In this document: positions 9,079-18,750 of the stretch, piece after piece
How positions within the stretch are numbered: the first letter of the stretch is position 1
How the letters are laid out: the number at the start of each line of letters is the position of its first letter
Assembly: GCA_902363675.1 (NCBI GenBank)
Contig: CABJAV010000002.1
Location: 125,583-189,582, forward strand
DNA length: 64,000 nt
From: Lachnospiraceae bacterium
GTDB lineage: Bacteria; Bacillota; Clostridia; Lachnospirales; Lachnospiraceae
Reading direction: 5' to 3'
Translations under genes and position numbers: made by a program
The notes under the pieces: model-generated
What the model was told of the DNA's origin: nothing
Databases searched by the model: none
Seen by the model: only the letters and a program-made list of their open reading frames with translations

Positions 9079-10290
9079 ATGGCAAAAGAACTAGTTGCAA
9101 TGTTACTTGCCGGAGGCCAGGGTTCCAGACTCTATGCATTGACACAGAAACTTGCAAAACCAGCAGTACCGTTTGGTGGAAAGTACAGAATTATTGATTT
9201 TCCACTTTCTAATTGTGTAAATTCAGGCATTGATACCGTGGGAATTTTAACCCAGTATCAGCCGTTTGTTTTGAATGAGTATATCGGTAATGGTCAGCCA
9301 TGGGATCTTGACCGTCTCTACGGTGGTGTACACGTACTTCCACCTTATCAGAAGGCATCAGGATCTGACTGGTACAAGGGAACTGCGAACGCAATTTATC
9401 AGAATATCGCATTTATCGAGCGTTATGATCCGCAGTATGTCATCATTTTGTCAGGAGATCAGATTTGTAAGCAGGATTACAGCGATTTCCTTGAGTTCCA
9501 TAAGGAAAAAGGAGCGGAGTTCTCTGTAGCGGTAATGGAAGTTCCGTGGGATGAGGCATCCCGTTTTGGATTGATGGTTGCAGATGAGAATGACCGCATT
9601 ACAGAGTTCCAGGAGAAACCGAGGAATCCAAAGTCGAATCTTGCATCTATGGGGATTTACATATTTAACTGGGATATTTTGAAAAAATATCTGATTGAAG
9701 ACGAAGAAGATCCGAATTCAGAAAATGATTTTGGTAATAATATTATTCCAAACCTTCTTCGCGATAACCGCAAGATGTATGCTTACCACTTTAATGGATA
9801 CTGGAAAGATGTAGGAACCATTCCGTCTCTCTGGGAGGCAAATATGGAAGTTCTCGATCCGGAACACAGTGGAATCAACCTTTTTGATGAGAACTGGAAG
9901 ATTTACAGCAGAAACAGTGGAATGACCGGTCATCGTATCGGTGAAGATGCAATCGTGGAAGAGTCGATGGTGACCGATGGCTGCAACATACAGGGAACGG
10001 TAAAACATTCTGTTTTATTTTCCGGTGTAACAGTTGAAAAAGGGGCCGTGGTAGAAGATGCTGTTGTCATGGGTCGGACAACCATTAAGTCCGGCGCAGT
10101 TGTAAAACATTGTATTCTTGCAGAGAATGTAATGGTTGAAGAGAATGCAGTGGTCGGACAGAAACCGGCAGATGGCAGTGTTGGAGAAGTTGCAACTGTA
10201 GCTTCAAATGTAACGATCGGAAAGAATGCCAAGATTGGACCGAATGCAATGTTATATGAAGACGTGAAGGAGGGCGAGCAGCATGATTAG
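9079..10290 (+). CDS. glgC: Glucose-1-phosphate adenylyltransferase, catalytic subunit GlgC
   Basis: 403 residues. Makes ADP-glucose and pyrophosphate from ATP and glucose-1-phosphate, the committed step of glycogen synthesis. The nucleotidyltransferase signature [15 protein letters not shown] and [19 protein letters not shown] lie in the first 55 residues; a substrate loop ([18 protein letters not shown]) and a C-terminal left-handed beta-helix with hexapeptide repeats follow. The ATG at 9079 has AAGGGGG upstream and is preferred to the in-frame ATG at 9061, which overlaps that site. It overlaps glgD by 8 bases. Confidence 0.95.
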   Translation: MAKELVAMLLAGGQGSRLYALTQKLAKPAVPFGGKYRIIDFPLSNCVNSGIDTVGILTQYQPFVLNEYIGNGQPWDLDRLYGGVHVLPPYQKASGSDWYKGTANAIYQNIAFIERYDPQYVIILSGDQICKQDYSDFLEFHKEKGAEFSVAVMEVPWDEASRFGLMVADENDRITEFQEKPRNPKSNLASMGIYIFNWDILKKYLIEDEEDPNSENDFGNNIIPNLLRDNRKMYAYHFNGYWKDVGTIPSLWEANMEVLDPEHSGINLFDENWKIYSRNSGMTGHRIGEDAIVEESMVTDGCNIQGTVKHSVLFSGVTVEKGAVVEDAVVMGRTTIKSGAVVKHCILAENVMVEENAVVGQKPADGSVGEVATVASNVTIGKNAKIGPNAMLYEDVKEGEQHD

Positions 10291-11425
10291 TTCAAAGGCA
10301 GAGGCACTGGGAATCATTTTCCCAAACAGTTATGATTCCTTAGTACCGGATTTGGTGTCGGAGCGTTTGATGGCCTCCATTCCATTTGCCAGCAGATACC
10401 GTATGTGTGATTTTATGATTTCCTCTATGGTGCACTGTGGCATTGATAATATTTCTATTTTAGTACGTAAGAATTATCACTCACTGTTAGACCATCTCGG
10501 CAATGGACGTGAGTGGGATTTAGCAAGAAAAAATGGTGGATTGAACATTGTTCCTCCATTTGCACAGAAGCAGATCAAGGTATTCTCCGGAAGAATCGAA
10601 GCGTTAGAGAGTATTCGCGGATACCTGATAAAACAGACTGAAAAATATGTGATTCTCAGCGATGCAAACATTGCGGTGAACTTTGATTTTAACGCATTGT
10701 TAGATGCACATATCAAGAGCGGTGCGGATGTCACAATGGTATACCGCAAGCAGGAGATTCCGCAGTCTCTCATCCGTCAGAGTACTGCCGGTATGGATCT
10801 GTACTATGCGCTTGGCATCAATGGAGATCGCGTAAGCAAGATTTACATCAATCCAAAAGAAAGCGGAGAGATGAATTTCAGCCTGAATATTTATGTGATC
10901 GACCGGGAACTTCTGATACGCATGGTGGATGAAGCTTATTTGCACGGAGACGTATATTTTGTCCGTGATATTCTCGAAAAGAAGATTGACCAGTTAGATG
11001 TCAGAGGATTCTGCTACGATGGATATGTGGCACACATTCATGACATGAACAGTTATTTCGAAGAGAATATGCGGCTTCTCAAAGAGGAAAACATCAATGC
11101 ACTTTTCTCCGGAAACCAGATCTATACAAAGATTCGTGATGATAACCCGACTCGTTATATCAATGGTGCAAAGGCAAAGAATGTCATGGTTGCTGACGGT
11201 TGTGTCATCGAAGGTGAAGTCGAGAACAGTGTTCTGTTCCGAGGCGTCAAGATTGGAAAAGGTGCAAAGGTCAAGAACTGCGTGCTGATGCAGGATACCG
11301 TGATTGAGGACAATGCAAGTGTAGAATATGTTATCACTGACAAGAACGTTACGATTTCCGAAGGCAAGTCGCTTACCGGTAACGATACGTTCCAGGTATA
11401 TGTAGCAAAGGGACAGGTTGTTTAG
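10283..11425 (+). CDS. glgD: GlgD, regulatory subunit of glucose-1-phosphate adenylyltransferase
   Basis: 380 residues, homologous to GlgC but lacking the GGxGxRL nucleotide loop: the corresponding N-terminus reads [17 protein letters not shown]. In Firmicutes GlgD forms a mixed tetramer with GlgC and changes its activity. A C-terminal hexapeptide beta-helix is visible ([19 protein letters not shown]). Its ATG overlaps the end of glgC, so the subunits are made together. Confidence 0.95.
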   Translation: MISSKAEALGIIFPNSYDSLVPDLVSERLMASIPFASRYRMCDFMISSMVHCGIDNISILVRKNYHSLLDHLGNGREWDLARKNGGLNIVPPFAQKQIKVFSGRIEALESIRGYLIKQTEKYVILSDANIAVNFDFNALLDAHIKSGADVTMVYRKQEIPQSLIRQSTAGMDLYYALGINGDRVSKIYINPKESGEMNFSLNIYVIDRELLIRMVDEAYLHGDVYFVRDILEKKIDQLDVRGFCYDGYVAHIHDMNSYFEENMRLLKEENINALFSGNQIYTKIRDDNPTRYINGAKAKNVMVADGCVIEGEVENSVLFRGVKIGKGAKVKNCVLMQDTVIEDNASVEYVITDKNVTISEGKSLTGNDTFQVYVAKGQVV

Positions 11426-11446
11426 CTAATAAAAACAAATTATAGC

Positions 11447-11475
11447 TTTCCAAATAATACATAGTCTGTTATAAT
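11447..11475 (+). promoter_or_regulatory. Promoter of the Asp23 gene
   Basis: TATAAT at 11470-11475, with TTTCCA 17 bases upstream (4 of 6 match to TTGACA). Confidence 0.5.
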
Positions 11476-11509
11476 GTACAGAGAAAATTACCGAGGAGGC
11501 ATTGTATTT

Positions 11510-11887
11510 ATGGCTGATAACAGAAAAACATTTAAGATAAAATCAGACCAGGTTGGCGATGTGCGTGTCGCAGACGAAGTCGTTGCAATTATTGCTGGTC
11601 TTGCCACAACGGAAGTTGAAGGTGTAAGCTCTATGGCTGGTAATATTACCAACGAGATTGTGAGCAAGCTTGGTATGAAGAATCTTTCCAAGGGAATTCT
11701 TGTAGAAGTGATGGAGAACGAAGTCAAAGTTGACGTCGCAATCAATATTTCTTATGGTTACAGTATTCCGGAAGTGTCTTCTAAGGTGCAGGACAAGGTG
11801 AAGACTGCAATTGAGAACATGACAGGTCTGAATGTAGCAGTTGTCAATGTTCGTATCGCAAGCGTTGATATGGCAGGAGACAATTAA
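11510..11887 (+). CDS. Asp23/Gls24 family envelope stress protein
   Basis: 125 residues with the family pattern: GDVRVADEVVAIIAGLATTEVEGVSSMAG, a central VDVAINISYGYSIPEVSSKVQ, and the end AVVNVRIASVDM. These small cytoplasmic proteins associate with the membrane and are linked to cell-envelope stress. In Clostridia one copy commonly sits just before nusB, as here. The ATG at 11510 follows GAGGAGG; the longer frame from 11474 begins inside the promoter region. Confidence 0.92.
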   Translation: MADNRKTFKIKSDQVGDVRVADEVVAIIAGLATTEVEGVSSMAGNITNEIVSKLGMKNLSKGILVEVMENEVKVDVAINISYGYSIPEVSSKVQDKVKTAIENMTGLNVAVVNVRIASVDMAGDN

Positions 11888-11902
11888 AACATACGATAGA
11901 AT

Positions 11903-11933
11903 AAAGGATGTCTGTTCATGGACATCCTTTATT
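11903..11933 (+). terminator. Terminator after the Asp23 gene
   Basis: Perfect 10-bp stem AAAGGATGTC / GACATCCTTT with an 8-base loop, followed by ATTATG. The U tract is short, but the stem is strong and is placed 15 bases after the stop. Confidence 0.6.
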
Positions 11934-12006
11934 ATGTTGCACGATATTCAATAAAGACATGTAGCGTCGGCCTTTATAAGCTGATGTTTTAAGACGGGGA
12001 GAGAAA

Positions 12007-12402
12007 ATGACAAGAAGACAGTTAAGAGAGAACGTATTTAAGATGCTTTTCCGTGTGGAGTTCCATGATGACAAAGAGTTGCCGGAGCAGCTGATTTTGT
12101 TTGAGGATGAATTGGAACCGATCAGCGAAGATGAGAAGATTTATATGACCAACAAGTATAAGGATATTTATGCGCACATCGAGGAACTGGATGCTGCAAT
12201 CAATGAAGTATCCAAGGGATGGAAGACAATCCGTATGGGAAAAGTAGATCTTACATTGATTCGTCTTGCTGTATACGAGATTCGTTTCGAGGAAGAGATT
12301 CCGGTCAAAGTATCTATCAACGAGGCAGTTGAGCTTGCCAAGAAATATGGAACGGATGATTCACCGGCGTTTGTGAACGGAATCCTTGCAAAATTCGCAT
12401 GA
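12007..12402 (+). CDS. nusB: Transcription antitermination factor NusB
   Basis: 131 residues, the normal NusB length. Typical start TRRQLRENVFKMLFRVEF and end VSINEAVELAKKYGTDDSPAFVNGILAKF. NusB joins NusE (S10) at boxA in rRNA leaders and keeps RNA polymerase processive. GGGGAGA precedes the ATG. It opens a long head-to-tail run that ends with recN and overlaps xseA by 4 bases. Confidence 0.96.
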   Translation: MTRRQLRENVFKMLFRVEFHDDKELPEQLILFEDELEPISEDEKIYMTNKYKDIYAHIEELDAAINEVSKGWKTIRMGKVDLTLIRLAVYEIRFEEEIPVKVSINEAVELAKKYGTDDSPAFVNGILAKFA

Positions 12403-13610
12403 CAAAGAATATATACTCTGTAGGGCAGGTAAATACTTACATCAAGAACATGTTCGCTCAGGATTTTATGTTGCATTCCATTAGCGTCAAAGGGGAGGTG
12501 TCCAACTGTAAATATCATTCGAGTGGACACATTTACTTTACAATAAAAGATGCCGGTGGAGCACTGAAAGCCATCATGTTTGCCGGAAACCGCAAGGGAC
12601 TTCGATTTCAGATGAAAGATGGTGACAAGGTAGTTGTCACAGGTTCTGTAGAAGTCTTTGAACGTGACGGTGTATATCAGATTTATGCCCGGAAGATTGA
12701 ATTAGATGGTGCAGGCAATCTCTATCTGAAATTTGAGCAGCTGAAGCAGGAGCTCGAGGAGATGGGAATGTTTGCAGAAGAATATAAGCAGCCGATTCCA
12801 AAGTATGCTCATACCATCGGTGTGGTGACCGCACCGACCGGCGCAGCTGTGCAGGATATCCGCAATATTGCGGGACGCAGAAATCCATATGTGCAGTTGA
12901 TTTTATATCCGGCTTTGGTACAGGGAGAAGGCGCAGCCCCATCTATCGTCAATGGAATCCATGCGTTAGAACGTCTTGGCGTGGATGTGATCATTGTCGG
13001 CAGAGGCGGTGGTTCGATAGAGGACCTGTGGGCTTTTAATGAAGAAATTGTGGCCAGAGCCATCTTTGAATGCTCTGTGCCTGTGATATCAGCGGTTGGC
13101 CATCAGACAGACTGGACGATCGCTGATTATGTTGCAGATTTGCGGGCGCCTACACCTTCTGCGGCAGCAGAACTTGCAGTGTATGATTATGCACAGACAA
13201 AAACGGCATTTGTACAGATCCGCCAGCGGCTTGACCGGGAACTTCGCAGGAAGCTTACGTTGTCCCGCACAAAATTAGAGCAGCAAAAGATGCGGTTGCG
13301 TTATCTGAGTCCACAGAACCGGCTGAATGAGAACCGCAGAAGAACACTCGACTATGAGGAGAAACTTACACAGGCAATGAGTGCATTGATTCAGGAACGA
13401 AGACATCAGCTGTCCCTTTTGGCAGGAACACTTGAGAGTTATTCCCCGGCGAAGAAGCTGAGCATGGGATATGCATTCGTGCAGGCAAAAGACGGGCATG
13501 CATTGCGCAGTGTTAAGCAGGTAGAACCAAAGGATGAAATCACAGTATATCTGCTGGATGGTGAGATTTCAGCCACAGTTTTAAAAAAGAATCCGAAGGA
13601 AAGTAAATAA
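12399..13610 (+). CDS. xseA: Exodeoxyribonuclease VII large subunit
   Basis: 403 residues. An N-terminal OB fold (VKGEVSNCKYHSSGHIYFTIKD), then the catalytic region with GRGGGSIEDLWAFNEE and SAVGHQTDWTIADYVAD. A helical C-terminal part binds XseB. With XseB it degrades single-stranded DNA from both ends in repair. The start overlaps the nusB stop (ATGA). Confidence 0.96.
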   Translation: MTKNIYSVGQVNTYIKNMFAQDFMLHSISVKGEVSNCKYHSSGHIYFTIKDAGGALKAIMFAGNRKGLRFQMKDGDKVVVTGSVEVFERDGVYQIYARKIELDGAGNLYLKFEQLKQELEEMGMFAEEYKQPIPKYAHTIGVVTAPTGAAVQDIRNIAGRRNPYVQLILYPALVQGEGAAPSIVNGIHALERLGVDVIIVGRGGGSIEDLWAFNEEIVARAIFECSVPVISAVGHQTDWTIADYVADLRAPTPSAAAELAVYDYAQTKTAFVQIRQRLDRELRRKLTLSRTKLEQQKMRLRYLSPQNRLNENRRRTLDYEEKLTQAMSALIQERRHQLSLLAGTLESYSPAKKLSMGYAFVQAKDGHALRSVKQVEPKDEITVYLLDGEISATVLKKNPKESK

Positions 13611-13611
13611 G

Positions 13612-13839
13612 ATGGCAAATAACACGGATAATAAAAATGAAAAGACAGGACTGGAAGAACGTTTTTCCATGATAGAGGATATTTTAGGAAAGATGGAAGA
13701 TGAAGACGTGACGTTGGACCAGTCGTTTGATTTATATAAGCAGGGAATCGAACAGATCAAAGCGGCCAATGCAGATCTTGACCGTATCGAGAAAGCGATG
13801 CTGGTGATAAACGAAGACGGGGAATTGGAGGAATTCTAA
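13612..13839 (+). CDS. xseB: Exodeoxyribonuclease VII small subunit
   Basis: 75 residues, the usual XseB size, with the family core FSMIEDILGKMEDEDVTLDQ and SFDLYKQGIEQIKAANADLD. Several copies wrap around the XseA helices. It sits 1 base after xseA and its stop overlaps the ispA start (TAATG). Confidence 0.95.
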   Translation: MANNTDNKNEKTGLEERFSMIEDILGKMEDEDVTLDQSFDLYKQGIEQIKAANADLDRIEKAMLVINEDGELEEF

Positions 13840-14735
13840 TGGACATTGCAAAGGAAATTGCGGTGCGGGCCGCAGATATCGAACAGAGAATTCAGATGTA
13901 TCTTCCGAAAGCAGAAGGATATCAGCATACGATTTTTGAGGCGATGGATTACAGTGTCACTGCAGGTGGCAAGCGGCTTCGACCGATGCTTATGGAAGCT
14001 TCCTATGAGATGTTCGGTGGAACGGATCCGAAGATTGTAGAGCCTTTCATGGCGGCAATCGAATGTATTCACACGTATTCGCTGGTACATGATGATCTGC
14101 CGGAGATGGATGATGATGCATACCGCAGAGGTAAGCTGACGACACATAAAAAGTTCGGACAGGCGATGGGTGTGCTCGCAGGCGACGCACTTTTAAACTA
14201 TGCGTTTGAAATTGTTGCGAAGGCACTCGTAGCACAGTCGGGAGATGCAAAAGCAGCCAAAGCATTTGAAGTTTTAGCATGCAAAGCAGGCATCTATGGT
14301 ATGATCGGCGGTCAGGTCGTCGATGTGGAGAGTGAGAAAAAGAACGAGACCGTGGAGCGGGAACGTCTGGATTTCATATACCGGCTAAAGACCGGAGCAC
14401 TGCTTGAGGCTTCCCTGATGGTAGGTGCAATCCTTGCCGGAGCAGACGATGCGCAGGTAAAGAAAATGGAAGATGCCGGAACGAAGCTTGGACTGGCGTT
14501 CCAGATTCAGGACGATATTTTGGATGTCACAAGTACCGTGGAAGTACTCGGCAAACCAATCGGCAGTGACGAGAAAAATCAGAAGGCAACTTATGTGTCT
14601 TTTGAAGGAATTGACAAAGCAAAACAGGATGTGGCGCTTTTTTCAGAGGAAGCGGTAGCGATACTTGAAGAATGCAGTGGAGAGCATGCATTCCTGCGGG
14701 AACTGTTTTTATTTCTTATACACAGGGAAAAATAA
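13839..14735 (+). CDS. ispA: Farnesyl/geranyl diphosphate synthase (polyprenyl synthetase)
   Basis: 298 residues. First Asp-rich motif DDLPEMDDD (~residues 85-93) and second DDILD (~residues 226-230) bind the magnesium-diphosphate; GGKRLRP lies at ~45. Condenses DMAPP/IPP to farnesyl diphosphate for undecaprenyl and quinone precursors. It lies directly before dxs, so enzymes for making and chaining isoprenoid units are encoded side by side. The final residues may be slightly variable from family members; no frame damage is seen. Confidence 0.94.
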   Translation: MDIAKEIAVRAADIEQRIQMYLPKAEGYQHTIFEAMDYSVTAGGKRLRPMLMEASYEMFGGTDPKIVEPFMAAIECIHTYSLVHDDLPEMDDDAYRRGKLTTHKKFGQAMGVLAGDALLNYAFEIVAKALVAQSGDAKAAKAFEVLACKAGIYGMIGGQVVDVESEKKNETVERERLDFIYRLKTGALLEASLMVGAILAGADDAQVKKMEDAGTKLGLAFQIQDDILDVTSTVEVLGKPIGSDEKNQKATYVSFEGIDKAKQDVALFSEEAVAILEECSGEHAFLRELFLFLIHREK

Positions 14736-14752
14736 GTTATTTCGAGGTAATA

Positions 14753-16609
14753 ATGGTTTTAGATCAGATACAGAATGTAAATGATATCAAAAATCTAACA
14801 GAAGAAGAAATCGATACACTGCAGGATGAAATTTGTACCTTTCTTGTAGAATCGATTGCGAAAACAGGTGGTCACCTGGCATCGAATCTTGGTGTGATCG
14901 AACTTACGATGGCACTTCATTTGTCGTTTGATCTGACAAAAGACAAGATTGTCTGGGATGTCGGACATCAGTCGTATACGCACAAGATTCTTACCGGACG
15001 AAAGGATGGGTTTGAACATCTTCGCGAGTATGGTGGAATGAGTGGATTCCCAAAGACAGAGGAATGCGAGGCGGACAGTTTCAATACAGGACATAGTTCC
15101 ACCTCTATCTCGGCTGGATTGGGACTGGCGGAGGCCAGGGAAATCACAGGACAGGATTATTTTGTCATTTCAGTCATCGGTGACGGGGCTCTGACTGGCG
15201 GGATGGCGTTCGAAGCATTGAACAATGCGTCCCGGATGAAGACGAATTTTATTATAGTGTTGAATGATAATAATATGTCCATTTCGGAGAATGTCGGTGG
15301 TCTCAGCAAATATCTGAACGATTTTCGCACAGCAGACGCATACATGGATTTGAAGGATGGCGTGGTCAATTCTTTAAGCAAGATTCCGGTTTACGGGGAT
15401 CGCATTGTGCGCAAAATCCGCAATGCCAAAAGCGGAATCAAGCAGTTGTTTGTTCCGGGAATGTTTTTTGAAGAGATGGGGATTACTTATCTTGGACCGG
15501 TTGACGGATCGAACATTAAAGCGATGCGCCGTGCCTTTGCGGAGGCGAAGCGTGTAAGAGGACCGGTACTCGTGCATGTTCTTACGAAAAAGGGCAATGG
15601 ATATGTCCCGGCGGAGCGGCATCCGGCACGTTTTCATGGTACAGCACCGTTTGACATTGAAACAGGTGTACCGCTGCACAAACAGAGCAAGGCACATTAT
15701 ACGGATGTGTTCTCGACCGTTATGAAAAAGATGGGCGAGCGGGAACCGAAGCTTGTAGCAATCACCGCTGCGATGACAGATGGAACAGGACTGAAACGGT
15801 TTCGCAATTTGTATCCGGAACGTTTCTTTGATGTGGGAATCGCGGAGGAACATGCAGTGACGTTTGCAGCAGGTATGGCAAAAAGCGGATTGAAACCGGT
15901 ATTTGCAGTGTATTCGTCTTTCCTGCAGAGAGCATATGATCAGATTTTGCATGATGTATGTCTGCAGAAGCTTCCGGTTGTATTTGCCATTGATCGTGCG
16001 GGATTAGTCGGAAAAGACGGTGCGACGCATCAGGGAATCTTTGATTTATCGTATCTTGCAACGATCCCAAATCTGACAATCATGGCACCGAAGAATAAAT
16101 GGGAACTATCCGATATGCTTAAATTTGCCATTGCAGCGGATACGCCGATGGCAATCCGTTATCCGCGTGGTGATGCCTGTGATCTGTGGAAAGAGAAACG
16201 GGCACCAATCGAAAGCGGGAAGGCGGAAGTTCTCTGTGAGGGAACGGAAGTTGCACTTTTTGCAATCGGGTCGATGGTAGAGACGGCCTGGAAAGTTATG
16301 GAGAAATTACAGGAGCGTGGCATATCAGCGACGGTAGTCAATGCGCGTTTTGCGGCGCCTTTGGATAAAGAATGCATTTGTGGTCTTGCACAAAAGCACC
16401 GGCTTTTGGTAACATTAGAAGAAAATGTGGCAAGCGGAGGCATGGGTGAGCATGTGGCAGCACTGCTGATGGAAGAACAGAGCAGAATTAAACTCCTTCG
16501 AATCGCTGTGCCGGATACGTTTGTGGAACACGGAGATGTGGACACACTCTATCGCGTGCTTGGCATGGATGCGGATACAGTGACGAACAGAATATGTGAG
16601 GGATTATGA
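14753..16609 (+). CDS. dxs: 1-deoxy-D-xylulose-5-phosphate synthase
   Basis: 618 residues. Thiamine diphosphate-binding motif GDGALTGGMAFEALNNA (~residues 143-160), transketolase-like pyrimidine domain with DVGIAEEHAVTFAAG, and a C-terminal domain. It makes DXP from pyruvate and glyceraldehyde-3-phosphate, the first step of the MEP isoprenoid route. The ATG at 14753 follows GAGGT; the longer frame from 14672 runs inside ispA and is not used. Overlaps tlyA by 4 bases. Confidence 0.96.
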   Translation: MVLDQIQNVNDIKNLTEEEIDTLQDEICTFLVESIAKTGGHLASNLGVIELTMALHLSFDLTKDKIVWDVGHQSYTHKILTGRKDGFEHLREYGGMSGFPKTEECEADSFNTGHSSTSISAGLGLAEAREITGQDYFVISVIGDGALTGGMAFEALNNASRMKTNFIIVLNDNNMSISENVGGLSKYLNDFRTADAYMDLKDGVVNSLSKIPVYGDRIVRKIRNAKSGIKQLFVPGMFFEEMGITYLGPVDGSNIKAMRRAFAEAKRVRGPVLVHVLTKKGNGYVPAERHPARFHGTAPFDIETGVPLHKQSKAHYTDVFSTVMKKMGEREPKLVAITAAMTDGTGLKRFRNLYPERFFDVGIAEEHAVTFAAGMAKSGLKPVFAVYSSFLQRAYDQILHDVCLQKLPVVFAIDRAGLVGKDGATHQGIFDLSYLATIPNLTIMAPKNKWELSDMLKFAIAADTPMAIRYPRGDACDLWKEKRAPIESGKAEVLCEGTEVALFAIGSMVETAWKVMEKLQERGISATVVNARFAAPLDKECICGLAQKHRLLVTLEENVASGGMGEHVAALLMEEQSRIKLLRIAVPDTFVEHGDVDTLYRVLGMDADTVTNRICEGL

Positions 16610-17409
16610 AAGAACGTTTGGATGTTTTATTGGTAAGTCGCGGGCTTGCGCCTTCGAGAGAAAAAGCCAAGACAATGATTATGGAAGGCAATGTATTTGT
16701 CAATAATAACCGTGAGGACAAAGCGGGCAGCACTTTTCCGGATGACTGCAAGATCGAGATTCATGGAAATACATTAAAATATGTCAGCCGTGGCGGATTA
16801 AAGTTAGAGAAAGCCATGACACATTTTGGAATTACATTGGACGGAAAAGTCTGTATGGATATCGGCGCATCGACCGGTGGCTTTACTGACTGTATGCTGC
16901 AAAACGGTGCGAGCAAAGTTTATTCCGTGGATGTTGGATATGGACAGTTCGCATGGAAGCTCCGTCAGGACCCGCGGGTTGTGTGCATGGAGAAAACGAA
17001 TATCCGTTATGTGACACCGGAAGATATCGATGATGCACTGGATTTCGCATCGGTGGATGTATCTTTTATTTCCCTGACGAAAGTCTTAGGACCGGCCAGA
17101 GCATTGTTAAAAGACAATGGCCAGATGGTATGCCTGATCAAGCCACAGTTTGAGGCGGGCAGAGAAAAGGTCGGCAAAAAAGGCGTGGTGAGAGACAAGG
17201 CAGTCCATGAAGAGGTCATTAATAAAGTCATAGACTTTGCTTTAGAGATCGGGTTTTCCGTCCACAATCTGGAGTATTCTCCAATCAAAGGACCGGAAGG
17301 AAATATCGAATATCTGGTATACATTGAGAAGACCAGCGAGGCGGTAAAGGAGGAATCCGTGGATGTACACGCAGTGGTGGAAGCTGCCCACGGAGAGTTG
17401 GATAAATAA
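16606..17409 (+). CDS. tlyA: TlyA-family rRNA 2'-O-methyltransferase
   Basis: 267 residues: N-terminal S4 RNA-binding domain (KERLDVLLVSRGLAPSREKA) and a FtsJ-like SAM domain with DIGASTGGFTDCMLQ. In mycobacteria TlyA methylates 16S and 23S rRNA; older annotation calls it hemolysin. A haemolytic role is not supported here. Position between dxs and nadK is the usual one in Clostridia. Confidence 0.94.
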   Translation: MKERLDVLLVSRGLAPSREKAKTMIMEGNVFVNNNREDKAGSTFPDDCKIEIHGNTLKYVSRGGLKLEKAMTHFGITLDGKVCMDIGASTGGFTDCMLQNGASKVYSVDVGYGQFAWKLRQDPRVVCMEKTNIRYVTPEDIDDALDFASVDVSFISLTKVLGPARALLKDNGQMVCLIKPQFEAGREKVGKKGVVRDKAVHEEVINKVIDFALEIGFSVHNLEYSPIKGPEGNIEYLVYIEKTSEAVKEESVDVHAVVEAAHGELDK

Positions 17410-18251
17410 TGCGTAATTTTGTACTGATTACAAATATTTATAAAGACCGGGAGCTGCGCCTTTCCCACCGGATTGTATCATATATTCAGGATCGGGGCGG
17501 ACGGGCAGAAATCTGTGTCAGCAATATCGAAGGTGTCATGCAAAAAGACTTTGAACTGTCGGAAATTCCGGAGGATACAGAATGTATCATTGTACTGGGT
17601 GGCGACGGAACGCTGATCCGCGCGGCAACGAAAGTCGAGTCGTTACATATTCCACTCATTGGTGTGAATCTTGGCACACTGGGATACCTGTGTGAACTGG
17701 AAGAAACTTCGGTGTTTGAGGCGGTGGACCGGCTGATGGCAGACAATTATATGATTGAGGAACGCCTGATGTTAAGCGGCAGTAAAACAGGGGAGATACC
17801 GCAGCTGGCATTGAATGATGTGGTCATTCACTGGAGCGGTGATATGTCTATGCTGCAGCTGCATGTGACGGTCAATGGAAAGTTCCTGACAACGTACCAT
17901 GCGGACGGCATTATTGTTGCGACCCCGACCGGATCGACCGGCTACAATATGTCTGCCGGAGGACCAATCATTGATCCGAAAGCGCGGATGATGCTTTTAA
18001 CCCCGATCAATGCACATGATCTGAATGGACAGAGTATCGTGCTTAGTGCAGATGATGTGGTGGAAATCGAGATGGGAAGCCGCCGCTTTCAGAAGGATGA
18101 GAAGGCGTGCGTCAGTTTTGATGGGGATACTACGGTTCATCTGAAAGTGGGAGACCGTATCAGGATTGCAAGCAGCAACAGTGTAGTATCCATATGTAAA
18201 CTCAATGATCAGAGTTTTCTTGAGATTCTTCGAAAGAAGATGCAAAGATAG
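17409..18251 (+). CDS. nadK: NAD kinase
   Basis: 280 residues. GGDGTLIRAA (~residues 63-72) is the NAD kinase signature; NLGTLGYLCE and TPTGSTGYNMSAGGPI complete the binding site. Phosphorylates NAD to NADP. The ATG shares a base with the tlyA stop (TAATG). Confidence 0.96.
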   Translation: MRNFVLITNIYKDRELRLSHRIVSYIQDRGGRAEICVSNIEGVMQKDFELSEIPEDTECIIVLGGDGTLIRAATKVESLHIPLIGVNLGTLGYLCELEETSVFEAVDRLMADNYMIEERLMLSGSKTGEIPQLALNDVVIHWSGDMSMLQLHVTVNGKFLTTYHADGIIVATPTGSTGYNMSAGGPIIDPKARMMLLTPINAHDLNGQSIVLSADDVVEIEMGSRRFQKDEKACVSFDGDTTVHLKVGDRIRIASSNSVVSICKLNDQSFLEILRKKMQR

Positions 18252-18261
18252 GAGAGGGAAC

Positions 18262-18714
18262 ATGAAGACGAGAAGACAGGCAAAGATACTCGAATTAATT
18301 CAGCGAAATGATGTGGAGACACAGGAAGAACTTTCCGCATATCTGGTGCGGGAGGGATTTCAGGTGACACAGGCTACGGTATCCCGTGATATCCGGGAAC
18401 TGAAACTGACAAAGATTGCCATGGACAATGGAAAGCAGAAATACGCAGTGATCACGGATGCGGATTCCGGCATGATGGAAAAATATGCCAGAGTGTTGCG
18501 CGAAGGATTCATTTCCATGGATCTGGCAAAGAATATTGTAGTGATCAAGACGGTCTCTGGTATGGCGGGAGCTGTCTGCGCGGCAATTGATGCAATGAAA
18601 TTTCAGGAGATGGTCGGTTCCATTGCGGGGGATGACACCATCATTTGTATTATCCGTGATGACGAGGAAGCAGTCAAAATTATGAAAAAGCTTCGCAAAA
18701 TTGTAGGCAGGTAA
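18262..18714 (+). CDS. argR: Arginine repressor ArgR
   Basis: 150 residues: winged HTH (TQATVSRDIRELKL, ~residues 38-51) and a C-terminal arginine-binding/hexamer domain with GSIAGDDTIICIIRD. Controls arginine synthesis and breakdown genes. The ATG at 18262 follows AGGAGAGGG. In Firmicutes argR commonly precedes recN, as here. Confidence 0.95.
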   Translation: MKTRRQAKILELIQRNDVETQEELSAYLVREGFQVTQATVSRDIRELKLTKIAMDNGKQKYAVITDADSGMMEKYARVLREGFISMDLAKNIVVIKTVSGMAGAVCAAIDAMKFQEMVGSIAGDDTIICIIRDDEEAVKIMKKLRKIVGR

Positions 18715-18750
18715 ACATAGTAAGACTTTGGGAGAGTAGAAGGAGAGCGT